DNA from: Bostrychus sinensis
Taxonomy: Eukaryota; Chordata; Actinopteri; Gobiiformes; Eleotridae
Assembly (NCBI GenBank): GCA_020698575.1
Contig: CM036247.1
Location: forward strand, 4,179,239 to 4,243,238
Direction of reading: 5' to 3'
DNA: 64,000 bases
Each line of letters starts with the position of its first letter. Within the stretch, counting starts at the first letter, position 1. A program made the translations under genes and the position numbers. Below are positions 22,001 through 31,433 of this stretch, in pieces. The notes beneath the pieces are model-generated. The model made no database searches. It worked only from the letters and a program-made list of their open reading frames with translations, and had not been told where the DNA came from.

Positions 22001-24208
22001 AGATAATGTGATCGAACTCTATTATGACATTTCCAGGTTTCCACCATCCAACCAAAAAACACACGAATGCGCACAGGTCGCATTAGAAAACTACCATTGA
22101 AATTGTCCGACGTGCACTTGAAAGCAGCATAACCACACTGTCCTGTGACGACAACTATGGGAACTCTGAGTCCAACACTTCCACACGAGTTCCCGAGCAA
22201 AAATCTTGACCCGAGACGGTGTTCAAGGACATTTTTCCGAATCGAAGGTTGTAATTTCTGAGGTTCCGATGTATCTTGAACAAAATATTACACATGATGA
22301 CGCCAAAAGTGAATACATTTTTGTGGGCATGCTGTCTCGCTGGACTGAAAATATGGTTGGTGGGTTGCTGCTTCTGTGATTCAGGAAAGGCTCTGTTGAA
22401 TACTTTGCTTATTCACAGACATTATTTTCCAAAATGTGTGTGTTTTGGGATGAAAACAGGCCCTAAACTGTAGCAGCGGTGTCTTTATCTAAAGGTTTAG
22501 ACTGAGTAAATATAAAAAACAGATATGTATAATGTCAAAGCTTTTATTTCTCAAGTCCGTCCCTCCTTCTCCCACCAAATCCTATAACTCGAGGTGGTGA
22601 TCTTACACATGACTGCAGAATTGTTATTATCTGACTCACCCATTGTAAAGCTTCTAACGCTGTTGTTCTCATAACAGAAAGAAGTATCGAACATCTCTGC
22701 CTGTGATTGAATAATACGGTAAACTTATTAAACAATATTATTATTATTTTTGTTCATACACTGGAACTGAGTGGCCCTTAGTGCACTTTACCTGCTCCTC
22801 AGCCGAGTATCCCATCTTTTTTAGGCGACAGGAGGCTTTGTGCTTCTCCAGACTCCTCTTTGGGACTTTGTGGTCAGGGTCGAAGGGACACGTCACCATC
22901 TCCTCCTTAGACACAAACAAAACTATAAAAAATTTAAGTCAAATATAAATATCTGCTGGACAGCTATGGTAATGCCAGAAAGCTATGGGAAGAATGGGAT
23001 AAACCTTACTGCAATTAATTTTAAGTTTGAAGCAGGTAGAGCATAATTTAAGAAAAAAAATTGCAGTGAACGAAGTTATAGAAAAGTTAGAATGTGATAC
23101 TAGTTACTAGTAAATAGGGCTGGGTACCGTTAAATGATACCTTTGTGGTATCGAAAAAAAAGTTACGACTCTACTGGTACAAAAAAAATCAATGCCAAGT
23201 TTCAATATCTATAGGGACTTCTTTGCATGAACCAAAAAAAAAACACAGAATAAATCATACACACTACTTGTTTTAACTTACAGCTAAGAATTTTGCTCCA
23301 AAATTGTGTCTTTTATTCAGTATTATTGTGTTTTATGACTGTATAAGATGAATTAGCTCACCATAGGCATCGGAAAAAGTATCGCTCAGGTATCGGTATC
23401 AAAAAAGGTATCTGAACAGTACTTAGCCATACTTGTAGATACTGTGTGTTTTGGAGTTGTTGGGCATTTATATTGATTTATGTATTGAATGAGTCCTCGT
23501 CCTGTTGGTTAATTGGTCACCCTATAGTTAACGTTACTTACAAGACGTCCCCATTTAACTGGGAGAGTCCCAGTTTTAGTATCTCTGACCCATGTCCACA
23601 ACACATTTCTGTAAAAACACTCTTATTTCCCATTTTTAACAAACCATGTCCCAGTTGTCTCTGTTTTAACCAATAAATCTGCATAGAAAACTAAAACACA
23701 TTTCTAAGATGTCATTATTTTTATTAATAGCCATTGCATTCAAAACCTCCATCCTAGAATTATGTACTTTAACAAAAATTTGAACATTTTGGAAGTTTTT
23801 CTGTCACTTGGTGAGTTCAAATGCACCGTAATTAGGGGGGAAAAAAATGTTTTTTGGGTTTAAAAATCTATTCATCCTAGTTATCTAAATTAAAAACTGA
23901 ACTAAAGCCAAATCTTTGTGGATATTGTGGCTAATCTGTCCATGATTCTTTGCTATGATTATTTGCATTTTTCTACCTCAGAATACAAATAGAACGTTAG
24001 TAAAGAAAGTCAGAAAAAAGAAAACCTAAATTCAGCGTTAGCTTCATTAACGTGGCTTTACCAGTCCGGAGTCCGCCTGGTCCCAGGACCATCCCAGCGC
24101 CTCGAATATGTCTTCAAACTGTTTTTTACAGGTTTCCGTAAAGTCTGCCAGCTCCTGTACCCGCTCCAGTCGCCCCTGGACGCTTTCAGAGTCTGATAAT
24201 ACTGCCAT
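10051..24208 (-). CDS. snrnp48: U11/U12 snRNP 48 kDa protein (SNRNP48), 8 exons located
   Basis: Component of the U11 snRNP of the minor spliceosome. In known family members the CHHC zinc finger contacts the 5' splice site of U12-type introns, in the nucleus. Minus-strand coding segments, 5' to 3': 24208-24062, 22905-22792, 20546-20466, 17444-17259, 15691-15570, 15435-15338, 12315-12202 and 10135-10051. All have AG/GT borders (the exon at 22905 uses an AAG acceptor), and the phases match throughout the last six. The start MAVLSDSESVQG is followed by the zinc-finger segment CPFDPDHKVP..LEKHKASC (C, H, H, C all present). Later come ALCDLTAADRLALYDHV and the highly conserved DYKRRRQSYRAKNVHITKKS. 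The tail is Arg/Ser- and Lys-rich. The located pieces sum to about 315 codons. The human protein is about 339 aa; the roughly 20-residue stretch expected between the zinc finger and the exon at 20546 was not found and must be one small phase 0-to-1 exon within 20547-22791. Identification is firm; exact termini of the transcript are not visible. Confidence 0.95.
10351..10800. repeat. dispersed AT-rich repeat ('aagacctttt...accaggattgctgg')
   Basis: Shares 'taccaggat(c/t)gc(c/t)(a/g)gc' plus 'agaacaacactttgtatg' style sequence, flanked by 'aagactttt', with copies at about 4545-5075, 13431-14050 and 19725-20103. It lies in the 3' flank and terminal intron region of SNRNP48. Probably a non-autonomous transposon; clean terminal repeats are not seen in this copy. 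Confidence 0.5.
10812..11733. mobile_element. MITE with 'gtgtaacgat' inverted ends, hosting a nested element
   Basis: The left end 'gatgtgtaacgataatg' is matched by an inverted right end 'atcgttgcaaaatcgttacacctc'. The interior contains repeated 'atatcgat'-like runs. The pogo/Tc1-style element at 10989-11444 sits inside it, so insertion order can be read: this element first, the other later. No transposase. Confidence 0.6.
10989..11444 (-). mobile_element. short TA-flanked DNA transposon derivative (pogo/Tc1-type ends)
   Basis: Near-perfect inverted ends: 'ccgtattttccgcgctat' and 'ataacgcggaaaatacgg', flanked on both sides by TA, the target duplication typical of the IS630-Tc1-pogo superfamily. 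On the minus strand, positions 11364-11293 encode a short acidic tail (…QLFNSDTEDEEFEGFVDEE then stop). The same SDTEDEEFxGF motif occurs in the element copy at 15903 and, frame-broken, in the copy at 54640. It is probably the leftover C-terminus of the parent transposase, with the rest deleted. Confidence 0.75.
12860..13110 (+). mobile_element. LINE reverse-transcriptase C-terminal remnant
   Basis: Broken frames spell pieces resembling the tail of fish L2/Rex1-type LINE proteins: a 'ALHGFTLSYL'-like segment near 12885-12925 and 'FSYAASSAWNMLQTEWK' near 13005-13060 (compare AAPRLWNSLP in intact elements). Strongly decayed, in an SNRNP48 intron. Confidence 0.5.
13431..14050. repeat. dispersed AT-rich repeat copy
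   Basis: 'ttaataccaggatcgccagc' followed by 'aaaagaacaataatgtgtat', then 'gaaattacacttctgcattt' and 'acatttcactgataaagg'. It aligns by eye with the copies at 4545, 10351 and 19725, which share the same order of motifs. Intronic. Confidence 0.5.
14690..15078 (+). mobile_element. widespread fish LINE-type 3' repeat
   Basis: Starts with (atcc)n, then 'ttttctaccgcttattcccg', 'ggggcaatttagagtcacc', 'aacccacggtaacacgg', and ends 'gctaaccgctctgccaccgt'. This motif order is a well-known abundant teleost dispersed repeat, the 3' part of a non-LTR element. The open frames on both strands here (14666-15101) are shadows of this repeat. Confidence 0.7.
15903..16335 (+). mobile_element. truncated copy of the 54640 DNA transposon
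   Basis: From 'attttctggattataagcc' onward it is nearly identical to 54650-55078, including 'ggttagagggcgctctaggc' and 'ggcggagttg'. Positions 16124-16255 form an open frame (GNGTDAESDDSHAEEEAALR … LFRSDTEDEEFKGFSD, stop), probably the transposase C-terminal tail. The right half seen in the 54640 copy is missing; the break falls at 'atattacg', which is followed directly by 'ggttagggttaggg'. Confidence 0.75.
18070..19370. repeat. 11-bp minisatellite array D, G-variant homogenised
   Basis: About 100 tandem copies of AACCAGGACTG / AACCAGGTCTG / AACCAGCTCTG between 18223 and 19346, flanked by ordinary AACCAGGACTA units. The last base of the unit is G here but A in arrays A, B, C and E. On the minus strand the change turns TTTAG into TTCAG, removing the TAG stops. 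Because 11 is not a multiple of 3, the open frame cycles with an 11-residue period (SWFSPGSVLVQ), giving 377 codons at 19355-18222. I regard this as a repeat artefact, not a gene. It lies in the SNRNP48 intron between the exons at 20466 and 17444. Confidence 0.93.
19725..20103. repeat. dispersed AT-rich repeat copy
   Basis: Carries the family motifs 'aaatttaatgccagcctcg', 'gaacaataatctgaaag' and terminal 'ttaatacttttaaggc', in the same order as the copies at 4545, 10351 and 13431. Intronic in SNRNP48. Confidence 0.5.
20849..21188. mobile_element. short MITE with 'cagggtttctgc' inverted ends
   Basis: The left end 'cagggtttctgcag' and the right end 'cagcagaaaccctg' are inverted copies. The interior has 'tttaagacttttttaagacc' near the left and 'aagacttttttttacttttt' near the right. 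340 bp, no ORF. I found no convincing 8-bp target duplication (attataat versus gatgatgg). It lies in the intron that should also hold the missing SNRNP48 exon. Confidence 0.65.
23118..23430. mobile_element. MITE-like repeat, pair of 48374-48672
   Basis: Begins 'agggctgggtaccgttaaat' and ends '…caggtatcggtatc'. About 300 bp is collinear with 48374-48672, both in the same orientation, sharing 'gaataaatcatac' and 'gatgaattagctcaccatag'. No ORF. Confidence 0.65.
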
Positions 24209-24237
24209 GATGCGCTAATTACTGAAAACGTACAGAA

Positions 24238-24737
24238 NNNNNNNNNNNNNNNNNNNNNNNNNNNNNNNNNNNNNNNNNNNNNNNNNNNNNNNNNNNNNNN
24301 NNNNNNNNNNNNNNNNNNNNNNNNNNNNNNNNNNNNNNNNNNNNNNNNNNNNNNNNNNNNNNNNNNNNNNNNNNNNNNNNNNNNNNNNNNNNNNNNNNNN
24401 NNNNNNNNNNNNNNNNNNNNNNNNNNNNNNNNNNNNNNNNNNNNNNNNNNNNNNNNNNNNNNNNNNNNNNNNNNNNNNNNNNNNNNNNNNNNNNNNNNNN
24501 NNNNNNNNNNNNNNNNNNNNNNNNNNNNNNNNNNNNNNNNNNNNNNNNNNNNNNNNNNNNNNNNNNNNNNNNNNNNNNNNNNNNNNNNNNNNNNNNNNNN
24601 NNNNNNNNNNNNNNNNNNNNNNNNNNNNNNNNNNNNNNNNNNNNNNNNNNNNNNNNNNNNNNNNNNNNNNNNNNNNNNNNNNNNNNNNNNNNNNNNNNNN
24701 NNNNNNNNNNNNNNNNNNNNNNNNNNNNNNNNNNNNN
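24238..24737. other. assembly gap of exactly 500 N
   Basis: Exactly 500 Ns, the conventional length for a gap of unknown size. It starts 30 bp upstream of the SNRNP48 start codon, so promoter and 5' untranslated sequence of that gene are unavailable. An ORF that spans the gap (24219-24791) is meaningless. Confidence 0.99.
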
Positions 24738-25140
24738 CCCTGGCTCTGAATGCACTTCTATGGTCACAGAACGAGGTGGAGGCAGGAACACAGATCTGTA
24801 GTCTCTAATACTACCACTGCTACTACTACTACTACTGTCATCAACTCAATACAAAACAAAAGTTACACAACATGGCTGAAACATGCTCCCAATTCCATAA
24901 AACAAGTCTCCTCTAGCTTTTAACAGCCAAAAACTAACAAGTAAAAGTATGTTGCATTTATTACTAGTATATGTGTTTGTATGTATTTTTAACTGGGCAA
25001 ATATTATTTCATTTGTCTTACGCTTATTCCCATTTAGAGGGTGTAGGTGGCTAAAGCTGGAAGTATGGGTCAGACGGCCCAGAACATGCAGACTAGAGGT
25101 TAATAATAATAATAATAATAATAATAATGCATCTGTCTTA
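24738..25140. other. gap edge, (AAT)n microsatellite and unassigned DNA
   Basis: Contains a short run of ACT/TAC triplets (about 24807-24837) and an (aat)n microsatellite (about 25101-25129). On the minus strand the gap edge reads as a proline-containing open segment (FLPPPRSVTIEVHSEPG) that could be part of an exon, but there is no splice evidence and it runs into the Ns. Confidence 0.4.
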
Positions 25141-25756
25141 TGCCTGGTTCACATGGCAACATAATTATGCAGATTTTCGACCCGATTCTTCCCTTCTGAC
25201 AATCTTAAGGACATAATGGCACTAAAGATAATCTGATCAGATATTCCTGCTGTGTGTGATGTGTTCAGAGCGCTCTGGTCTGCTCTGAAGGACGTTGGGA
25301 CTGCTCTGATCTCAAATCAAGGATATGCAACCTGTTGGATTGTCTTGGTCCGATATCGCAGCGTGTGGTGCGTCCCGAAGAATGTGACGTGTAGCCAATC
25401 AGAAAGCGAGGTGACGGAAGCACGGAGGGGAATCCAAAATCTAAACAGCTGCCATGGCCCATGCCTTTTCTTTCTGTATTGTTTTTTCTCTGTTAGAAAT
25501 AGTCCACAAACTATAACAGTTGCTTTTTCGTCGTCCGCCATGTTTGTGTTCACCGAAGTCACGTTTAATCTCGTGAGGTTTTGCGAGATTTCCCGTCTGA
25601 CCTGGGAATGTTAGTGAGTGAAATCTGTTGGTGTGTGGTGTGTTGTTTTTGCCACTCACTGTAGGACCAGTGTGTTTTTTTCATCGCCATGTGTGGGGCC
25701 TCTCAGGTTTTGAAAATCTTCCGACAATTTTAAGATCTAGCCGTGTGAACCAGGCA
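25141..25756 (-). mobile_element. PIF/Harbinger-like non-autonomous element
   Basis: Terminal inverted repeats TGCCTGGTTCACATGG (left) and CCGTGTGAACCAGGCA (right), flanked by TTA on both sides. A 3-bp TTA/TAA target duplication is the PIF/Harbinger signature. On the minus strand an ORF beginning MADDEKATVIVCGLF and continuing EKKQYRKKRHGPW (about 25541-25430) resembles the N-terminal basic KKR..PW region of Harbinger transposases. The catalytic part is absent, so this is an internal-deletion derivative. Confidence 0.75.
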
Positions 25757-26262
25757 TTAGGCTATATCCACATGGAGACGAAAACATTATAATTTCAAAA
25801 ACATTTTCCATAAACATAGCGGAGATCAATCACAGACCTCACAACTTTTGCCAACTTGACAAAAGCCTACTTCAGAAAAGAAACCACAAGTTCCTGTTAA
25901 ATGGGGGATGGAACTGGCACTGCAACACTATTCCTGTTAATCCACTCCTGCACTTCCTTCCAGTGAATGAATACGTTTGTTCAGTTAATCATGGATCAGT
26001 CAGTTTGGATTAGATAACGACTACGAATGACTATCTGTCATCGTGACAAGTTAAAGATTGATTTGAACCTGTTTAAACCAGCTTATTGCATGTTTTAGTG
26101 GATTTAATCTGAACTTTTTAGGACATTTGGACGATTTTAGGCAATTTCCATCTAGAAAAATATGAATTGCTTTTATGAATTAAGTTTAAGGTGGATGTGA
26201 ATGAGTTTACTTGAAAGTAGGCGTGTAGGTAGTTCATTCATTCATTCATGTTCTCCAAAAGT

Positions 26263-26590
26263 GGTTCTCAAGCTGAGGTACGGATCCCACTGGTGGTACG
26301 TGGGAGTCTAAGCAGTCCTGATTTAGTTTAATATAGAGCCAGTTTTTATCATGATTTAAAGTTGACGTTTAGACCACATCTTAGTCCTGTTTAGTTTTGG
26401 TTTAGTCTTGGTTTAGTCCTGGTTAAGACTTGGTTCAGTCCTCATTTAGATCTAGGTTTGAACCTGGTTTAGTCCTAGATTAGTCTTAGTTAAGTCCTGG
26501 TTTAAACCTCATTTAGTCCTGGTTCATCCTTGGGTTAGTCCAGATTTAAGTCAGTTTTAATTTTTTAAAGATGGTACTTGGAAAGCAAAA
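26263..26590 (+). mobile_element. hAT-like element with internal 11-bp array
   Basis: Left end 'aagtggttctcaagctgagg' then 'tacggatccc'. The interior at about 26380-26550 is a short array of the minisatellite unit in reverse orientation (TTTAGTCCTGG). The right part reads 'aaagatggtacttgg'. Same architecture as 28363-28690 and 43179-43807; the right end is degraded. Confidence 0.6.
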
Positions 26591-27639
26591 TATTGTAAAA
26601 GTCGGCACTTCAGGAGATTAGGGGGTCGCCGGGGGGTGGAGCCTGAGGCGGGGTACCCCCTGACCTCTGGTGAGACACAGAAACTCGCAACATCGCATTT
26701 CAGTTCTGTTTCCACCATCGAGAAACACTTCTGCTTCCCTTTTAATATAAACTCTGTATTGCTGTGGCTATGTGCGGTCAACAGAATGGTAAAAAAGCAT
26801 AGACCATGAGCTTTTTACTGAAATTACTGTTATTAAGCACTTTTTCAGTCTTAATCTTTTGAAATATCACAATAACTAAACTACTAAAGGCTCGTCAGGG
26901 CATTTGTAGAGAATGTTTTGTATTGTGAGCTTTTCTGCAATACCTGAGCCTCCCACAATGTTGCGATAAATATCATACCATGAAATTAATATCATGATAA
27001 AACTGTACCATCAAATTTGGATATGGCTACATGCCTACTAAATGGTCTACACTCAATCGAAGCAACATAAATTCAGGCTTAGCGTTTAAAGTTAAGACAT
27101 ACAATAGGTGTTTGTATAATGCAACTGGTCAAAGTGGCAGTGGGAGTATTTGTGTTACAGCCACAATGAAAACTTTTCTGCATTTGGCCGGTTGGCGAGT
27201 GTTAAAGTCCAAGCCACAACCTCACCGCACTTTGGAGTTTACAGACCACCTTCTAGGTCACTGAACTGGTTTTAGAGCTGGCAGCAGGTGGCCAGGCATT
27301 GGCGTCCCAATTGAGGTGAATTTGTAAAGTTTTGTAACTCTATACAGAGTCAGCGCGGCGATGCTTACGGCTGCAGAACCAAACTGAGTCTTTGTTTATC
27401 TACAGGACGGATCAAACTTCAATCCGCCTCAGATTACAAGCTGTTTTGTATTTCAAACAATCCTTTATGGGAAGTTCTGTGCACATCACTTTAGCAGTAA
27501 ATGTGCTGGCTATTTTAGGGTTATGCATTTTATATAACTTAATTATGTGTACATGGGTTTTCTTTTGGGAAGCTGTTACTGTTACTATTCTACAGATAGA
27601 TAAATAAGCTGCCTGCTTTGTAGTGATGCGCAGGAGCAC

Positions 27640-27810
27640 TTCCTGGTATTATGTCTATGTAGAACCAAGCGTTTTTAGCTCTGGAGAAGGGCAGTGCCTC
27701 AGCATACAGGATTACACAAACATGTGTGAATGAAACAAAATACTACTTCAGGTCTGTATCTGAGGAGGAGACAACATTATAGCATGGTTAAAAGAGAGAA
27801 ACAGTTGATT
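27640..27810 (+). repeat. dispersed repeat copy, pair of 55734-55890
   Basis: Shares 'ctggagaagggcagtgcctc', 'agcatacaggattacacaaa' and 'catggttaaa' with 55734-55890. A more diverged relative lies at about 8925-9030. No ends defined. Confidence 0.6.
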
Positions 27811-28362
27811 TTGCAGAGCAGGGGACCTTTAATATTTATGATCAGTAACATTTTGACAAATGCATGTCCCTTTGTTGTGTTTGTGGGTTGCGTTGGCTTG
27901 GGTGGGGTTGAAAGCTCTAAGCCAGGCCAAAAACACAAAACACACCTCTCAGCTGCTTTACTTACTGCTTTCCTATTGGTGCTTGCTCAAAGTCTCGTGC
28001 ACTGAGTCGGTCTAAAATGTGACAGAACAAAGCTCTCTGACAACAAACAAATGGCACGTGGCTGAGGCACACGTCAGTGAATGCTGTAGAAAAGTCAAAT
28101 TCTTTCAGTGGTTAAAGTGAGACTTCTACATTATATGGATCAAGTAGATATTTCAAGCAGTGAGTTTATCATGTAATATTATGCATGATTCTAGATTTAG
28201 ATTCTAGATTTTTGTTTTGTGTAAGCCATAATCACCACAGTTAAAATAAAGAAATGCCTGAAACATTTCACTCTGAACTGAAGCCTGGATGGCTGAGAAT
28301 CTTCAAATATGCCACTAGAGGGCACTGTTTCAAATAAAACTGATCTGCTGATGCCTGGAACA

Positions 28363-28690
28363 GGGGTTCTCAAACTGCGGTACGTGTACCACTAGGGGCT
28401 CTTCTAGTGGTTCCAGGAGTTAACGTCCTATTTAGTTTAGTCCTGTTTTAAACCTGTTTTCTTCCTGATTTAATCCTGGCTTAGTCTTGGTTTAGACCTG
28501 GTTCTGGTTTAGCCCAGTTTAAGCCAGAGTTTAGTCTTTATTCAGTAATGCATGTTTCTGGGTTAAGCCATCCTTTATCCTTGGTTTAGACTAGGTTTAG
28601 TCCTGGTTTAGGCTCATTTTACTTCAGTGAGGATGGTACTTTGACAGTCAAATATTTTCTAAGATGGTACTTGCTGTAAAATAACCACTG
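28363..28690 (+). mobile_element. hAT-like element with internal 11-bp array
   Basis: Left end 'caggggttctcaaactgcgg' followed by 'tacgtgtacc'. Internal TTTAGTCCTGG-type units lie at about 28430-28605. The right part reads 'gatggtactttgacagtc' and 'agatggtacttgctgtaaaa'. Order and spacing are the same as in the 43179 copy. Confidence 0.65.
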
Positions 28691-29637
28691 GCTTCGAAAA
28701 CGTGGGTAACAGATGTCCAGCAAGTGGTTTTATTTAAAAAGGTAAAACAGAGTTTAGAATACATGTGCCATAAAGGTACCACATAATCCAGAACGGGAAA
28801 GGCAAGTTTGACTGCAGTCGGACCAAATAATTTTCAAACCACCAGGTGGCAGGCCTCAAGAATGGACACACAGTTCTCTGTCATGGTTCCTTGGCAGCTT
28901 TAAATGAACATATTTAGCATGTTCAATTACATATACAAAATATATAGATCAATAAATAAATACCTTAAAAATAAATAAATAAAAATCCTCACTCCAACAG
29001 CACCACCCTCTATTCTGCTTCATTTTTACGCAGCAAATTAAATAAACATTGGAGGCAAAGATAACCATGACAGAATGCTTGCTATTTATTGGTTGGAGGC
29101 AACTCAAACCATGAACCCATGACAGAGAGCTGTATGCTGCAAACAGGGTCTTACAGCAGCCTCATTTACTGATAGCACCATGGGGTTATCAAGTAATTAC
29201 AATAAATAAAAGTAGATCCTACCCCTGATCTAGAATAATAAAGTTTGTCAGGATTAAAAGCAGGAAATCAGGTCCAGTCCAGCTGAGAATCACTGTGCAG
29301 TTCACAGAACAAAGTGAAGCTGTAAGTGTTTGTCTAATAAGTAATCAGTTAAGTGGTGGAGACAGGATACTCATCTCATTTTACAGGAAGCATTCAGGCT
29401 GAAAGGACGCTCTTACATACTTTCTTCTAACAACCACAATATTACTTGAGTAATATTATTCTGCAGTAACAGAACTCTTTGTGTTGTACAGCTGTGGAAT
29501 GAGCTGCCATTAGAGATAAGACAGACTCGTCTCTAACTATTTTATCACTTCAAAAAACACAACTTTTCTTTCTGGCTTTTAACACAGTGTGAGTCTTTTT
29601 ACTTATTTTATTAGGGCTGGCAATTGGTCTGTCTCTG

Positions 29638-29690
29638 TCTCTCTCCCTCTCTCTCTCTCTCTCCCTCTCTCTCTCTCCCTCTCCCCCACA
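29638..29690. repeat. (CT)n microsatellite
   Basis: Run of CT dinucleotides with ccct interruptions. It makes the RERERER stretch of a spurious minus-strand frame. Confidence 0.9.
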
Positions 29691-30101
29691 AATACTTTGT
29701 ACTTTTAGTTGAGTAATATTAATTTGAAGTGACAATACTCTATTACTATTACTTGAGTACAATAGTGAATATTCTACCCACCCCTGGTCCACTCTGTCCT
29801 AACTATGACTTCATTAATAGTTACCCAGGGCTGTTCAAAGACAAAATGATACTGAGTCAACACTTTGAGATGCACAAAAGCTAAAATAAGTAATACTTCA
29901 TGGTTAAACAGAGTAACAGCCTAAACCCTGCCTTATGTAAAGCTGTAAAACTCGTTTTAGTTGAAGAGCAACTTTGACCGAGATAAAAACGGTTAGAGTC
30001 CAGAGGGGAGTTAACAGGAAACAAGAAGAATGCAGCTGTGTTCTTTGGTGTGTGAGAGTTGAAAAACATAAAATATAGGTTAGAAAATGTTGTTTACTTA
30101 C

Positions 30102-30474
30102 TTTATACCAACGCACTGCGTGGTATGCAACCCCTGTTTTCTTCTGTGCATTGCAGCTCAGCACAACTCTTTCATTACACAAAGCTTTTATTACCATTAT
30201 ATCCTCAGTGGCAGTAATAATCAACAGATGGCTCACCACTGGAAAAACACACAAAAAAAACATGTTTTAAAAAAGTATCGAGACACCAAAAAATAAAACA
30301 AAAAACAACTGCACTTCAAATTAAAAAGCTCCAAAAATGCACGAAATATTTTTCCAGTTCCTGTTGCGGCTACAGCTGTAGCTGCAGAGCAGGGGCTACA
30401 TCCAAGTAAACATCCAGAGGGTGGGGACAGATTTACGGATACTTACAAAATAATAACGCCAACGACACAGCCAT
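30102..30474 (-). CDS. cd83: CD83-like immunoglobulin-superfamily protein, first two coding exons (partial)
   Basis: CD83 is a single-pass type I surface glycoprotein with one V-type Ig domain, found on activated dendritic and B cells. Two minus-strand segments join in phase: exon 1 at 30474-30447 (MAVSLALLF, a signal peptide start, 28 nt, donor GTAAGT) and exon 2 at 30238-30102 (acceptor TTCCAG, 137 nt, donor GTAAGT, ends in phase 0). The joined product begins MAVSLALLFLVSHLLIITAT and continues into an Ig strand set with cysteines at ALCNE and LSCNA and the core tryptophan in AVRWYK. The break after W-Y-K in mid-domain matches the known split of the CD83 V domain over two exons. The second Ig half, the transmembrane segment and the tail are not located. 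Another small V-set receptor cannot be excluded; the CD83 call rests on VxYxAVRWYK and gene structure. Confidence 0.6.
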
Positions 30475-31433
30475 CTGCAGAACGAGGATTTTTACACACG
30501 ATAAGCAGGACAGGAGAAGAAAACGCAAACTGTATCCGTCTTTGTATAAAAGCTGTCGCCTACTCAACCTGAGCTCCTCCTACCCTCAGGAGTACATTAG
30601 GCTTTAGAAACTGAAGTCCTGGTTGATGCTTTAAGGAGCGAAGACATAAAAAATTGGGAATTAGATCCACTCTAAACCAAAAAACAAGACTCCGTCTGGG
30701 GTCCTGCTGAGATGTGACGTTCGTGAACAATCTGAATCTTTTGAACGGCTCTTTACCGTGAACGATAAGAGCCGAGTCATGGTGGCGCAAGAGCCGTTCT
30801 TTTCTCCCTTTTTTTTTTTTTTTTTTTGTATCAAAATGAATCACCAGAACTTAGTTTTAATGTCAGTGGGACGCGGGCGGAGCTGCTTTCTCTGTGACCC
30901 TCCCTCTCCTCACAGCTGAGAGCAGCTCACCCCAGACACAGACATGAGGCGTTCAGGCGCAGACATGAGGCGTTCAGGTGCAGATTACACTTAATAAAAA
31001 CTAAAACAAAATCAACAAATAAAAAAATCTAAAAGTAAAAAATAATCATTTGCCGTACAGGTCTAAAGGTGAATATGTGGAGTCTGAGAGAGACTTGGCC
31101 TCCGTGAATCACGTGACGCACACGCGGCTTTATGTCCTTACACAGAGGAGATCTTTACCTGTGCAGGTGAGCTCAGACAGTAAACAGTGAAAAATGAACA
31201 CAGCTGGAGTTTTCTGCAGTGTTGTCTCTGTGTCTGAGCTGGAGCTCATGGCTCTGACCATACATCACTGCCCTGCAGTACCCCTGTTGCCCACAGGTGT
31301 CGCTATTCAGTAAACTGTATAGTGAGCAGTATTCACTTTGTAAATCTTCAAATGTGAGAGAATGACTCTTATTTGAAGCCTGTGAACATCTGGCAAGGCC
31401 AGAAGAGCACAGTTTATTGATACAGAGAATATA
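30475..31433. other. probable 5' flank of the CD83-like gene; no other gene seen
   Basis: Contains a poly-T tract (about 30809-30828), a tandem of two 17-bp-scale copies 'gacatgaggcgttcagg' (30944 and 30962), and GC-richer DNA. The 'tttataaaagctgtcgcc'-like run near 30543-30558 is not a clear TATA element for the minus strand. The minus frames at 30560-30844 and 31173-31436 have no splice or domain support. Confidence 0.35.

Larger units (their letters stand above)
25757..30101. other. intergenic; remaining CD83-like exons expected here but not found
   Basis: Apart from the elements listed separately (26263, 27640, 28363, 29638) I see no supported exon. The 3' exons of the minus-strand CD83-like gene should lie here or in the N gap. 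I looked on the minus strand for the Ig motif D-x-G-x-Y-x-C with splice borders and did not find it. 29470-29590 has LINE-like remnants ('ctgtggaatgagctgcc'). Confidence 0.35.

Noticed and set aside
24219..24791. 190-codon ORF mostly of X
   Set aside because: It spans the 500-N gap and has no information content.
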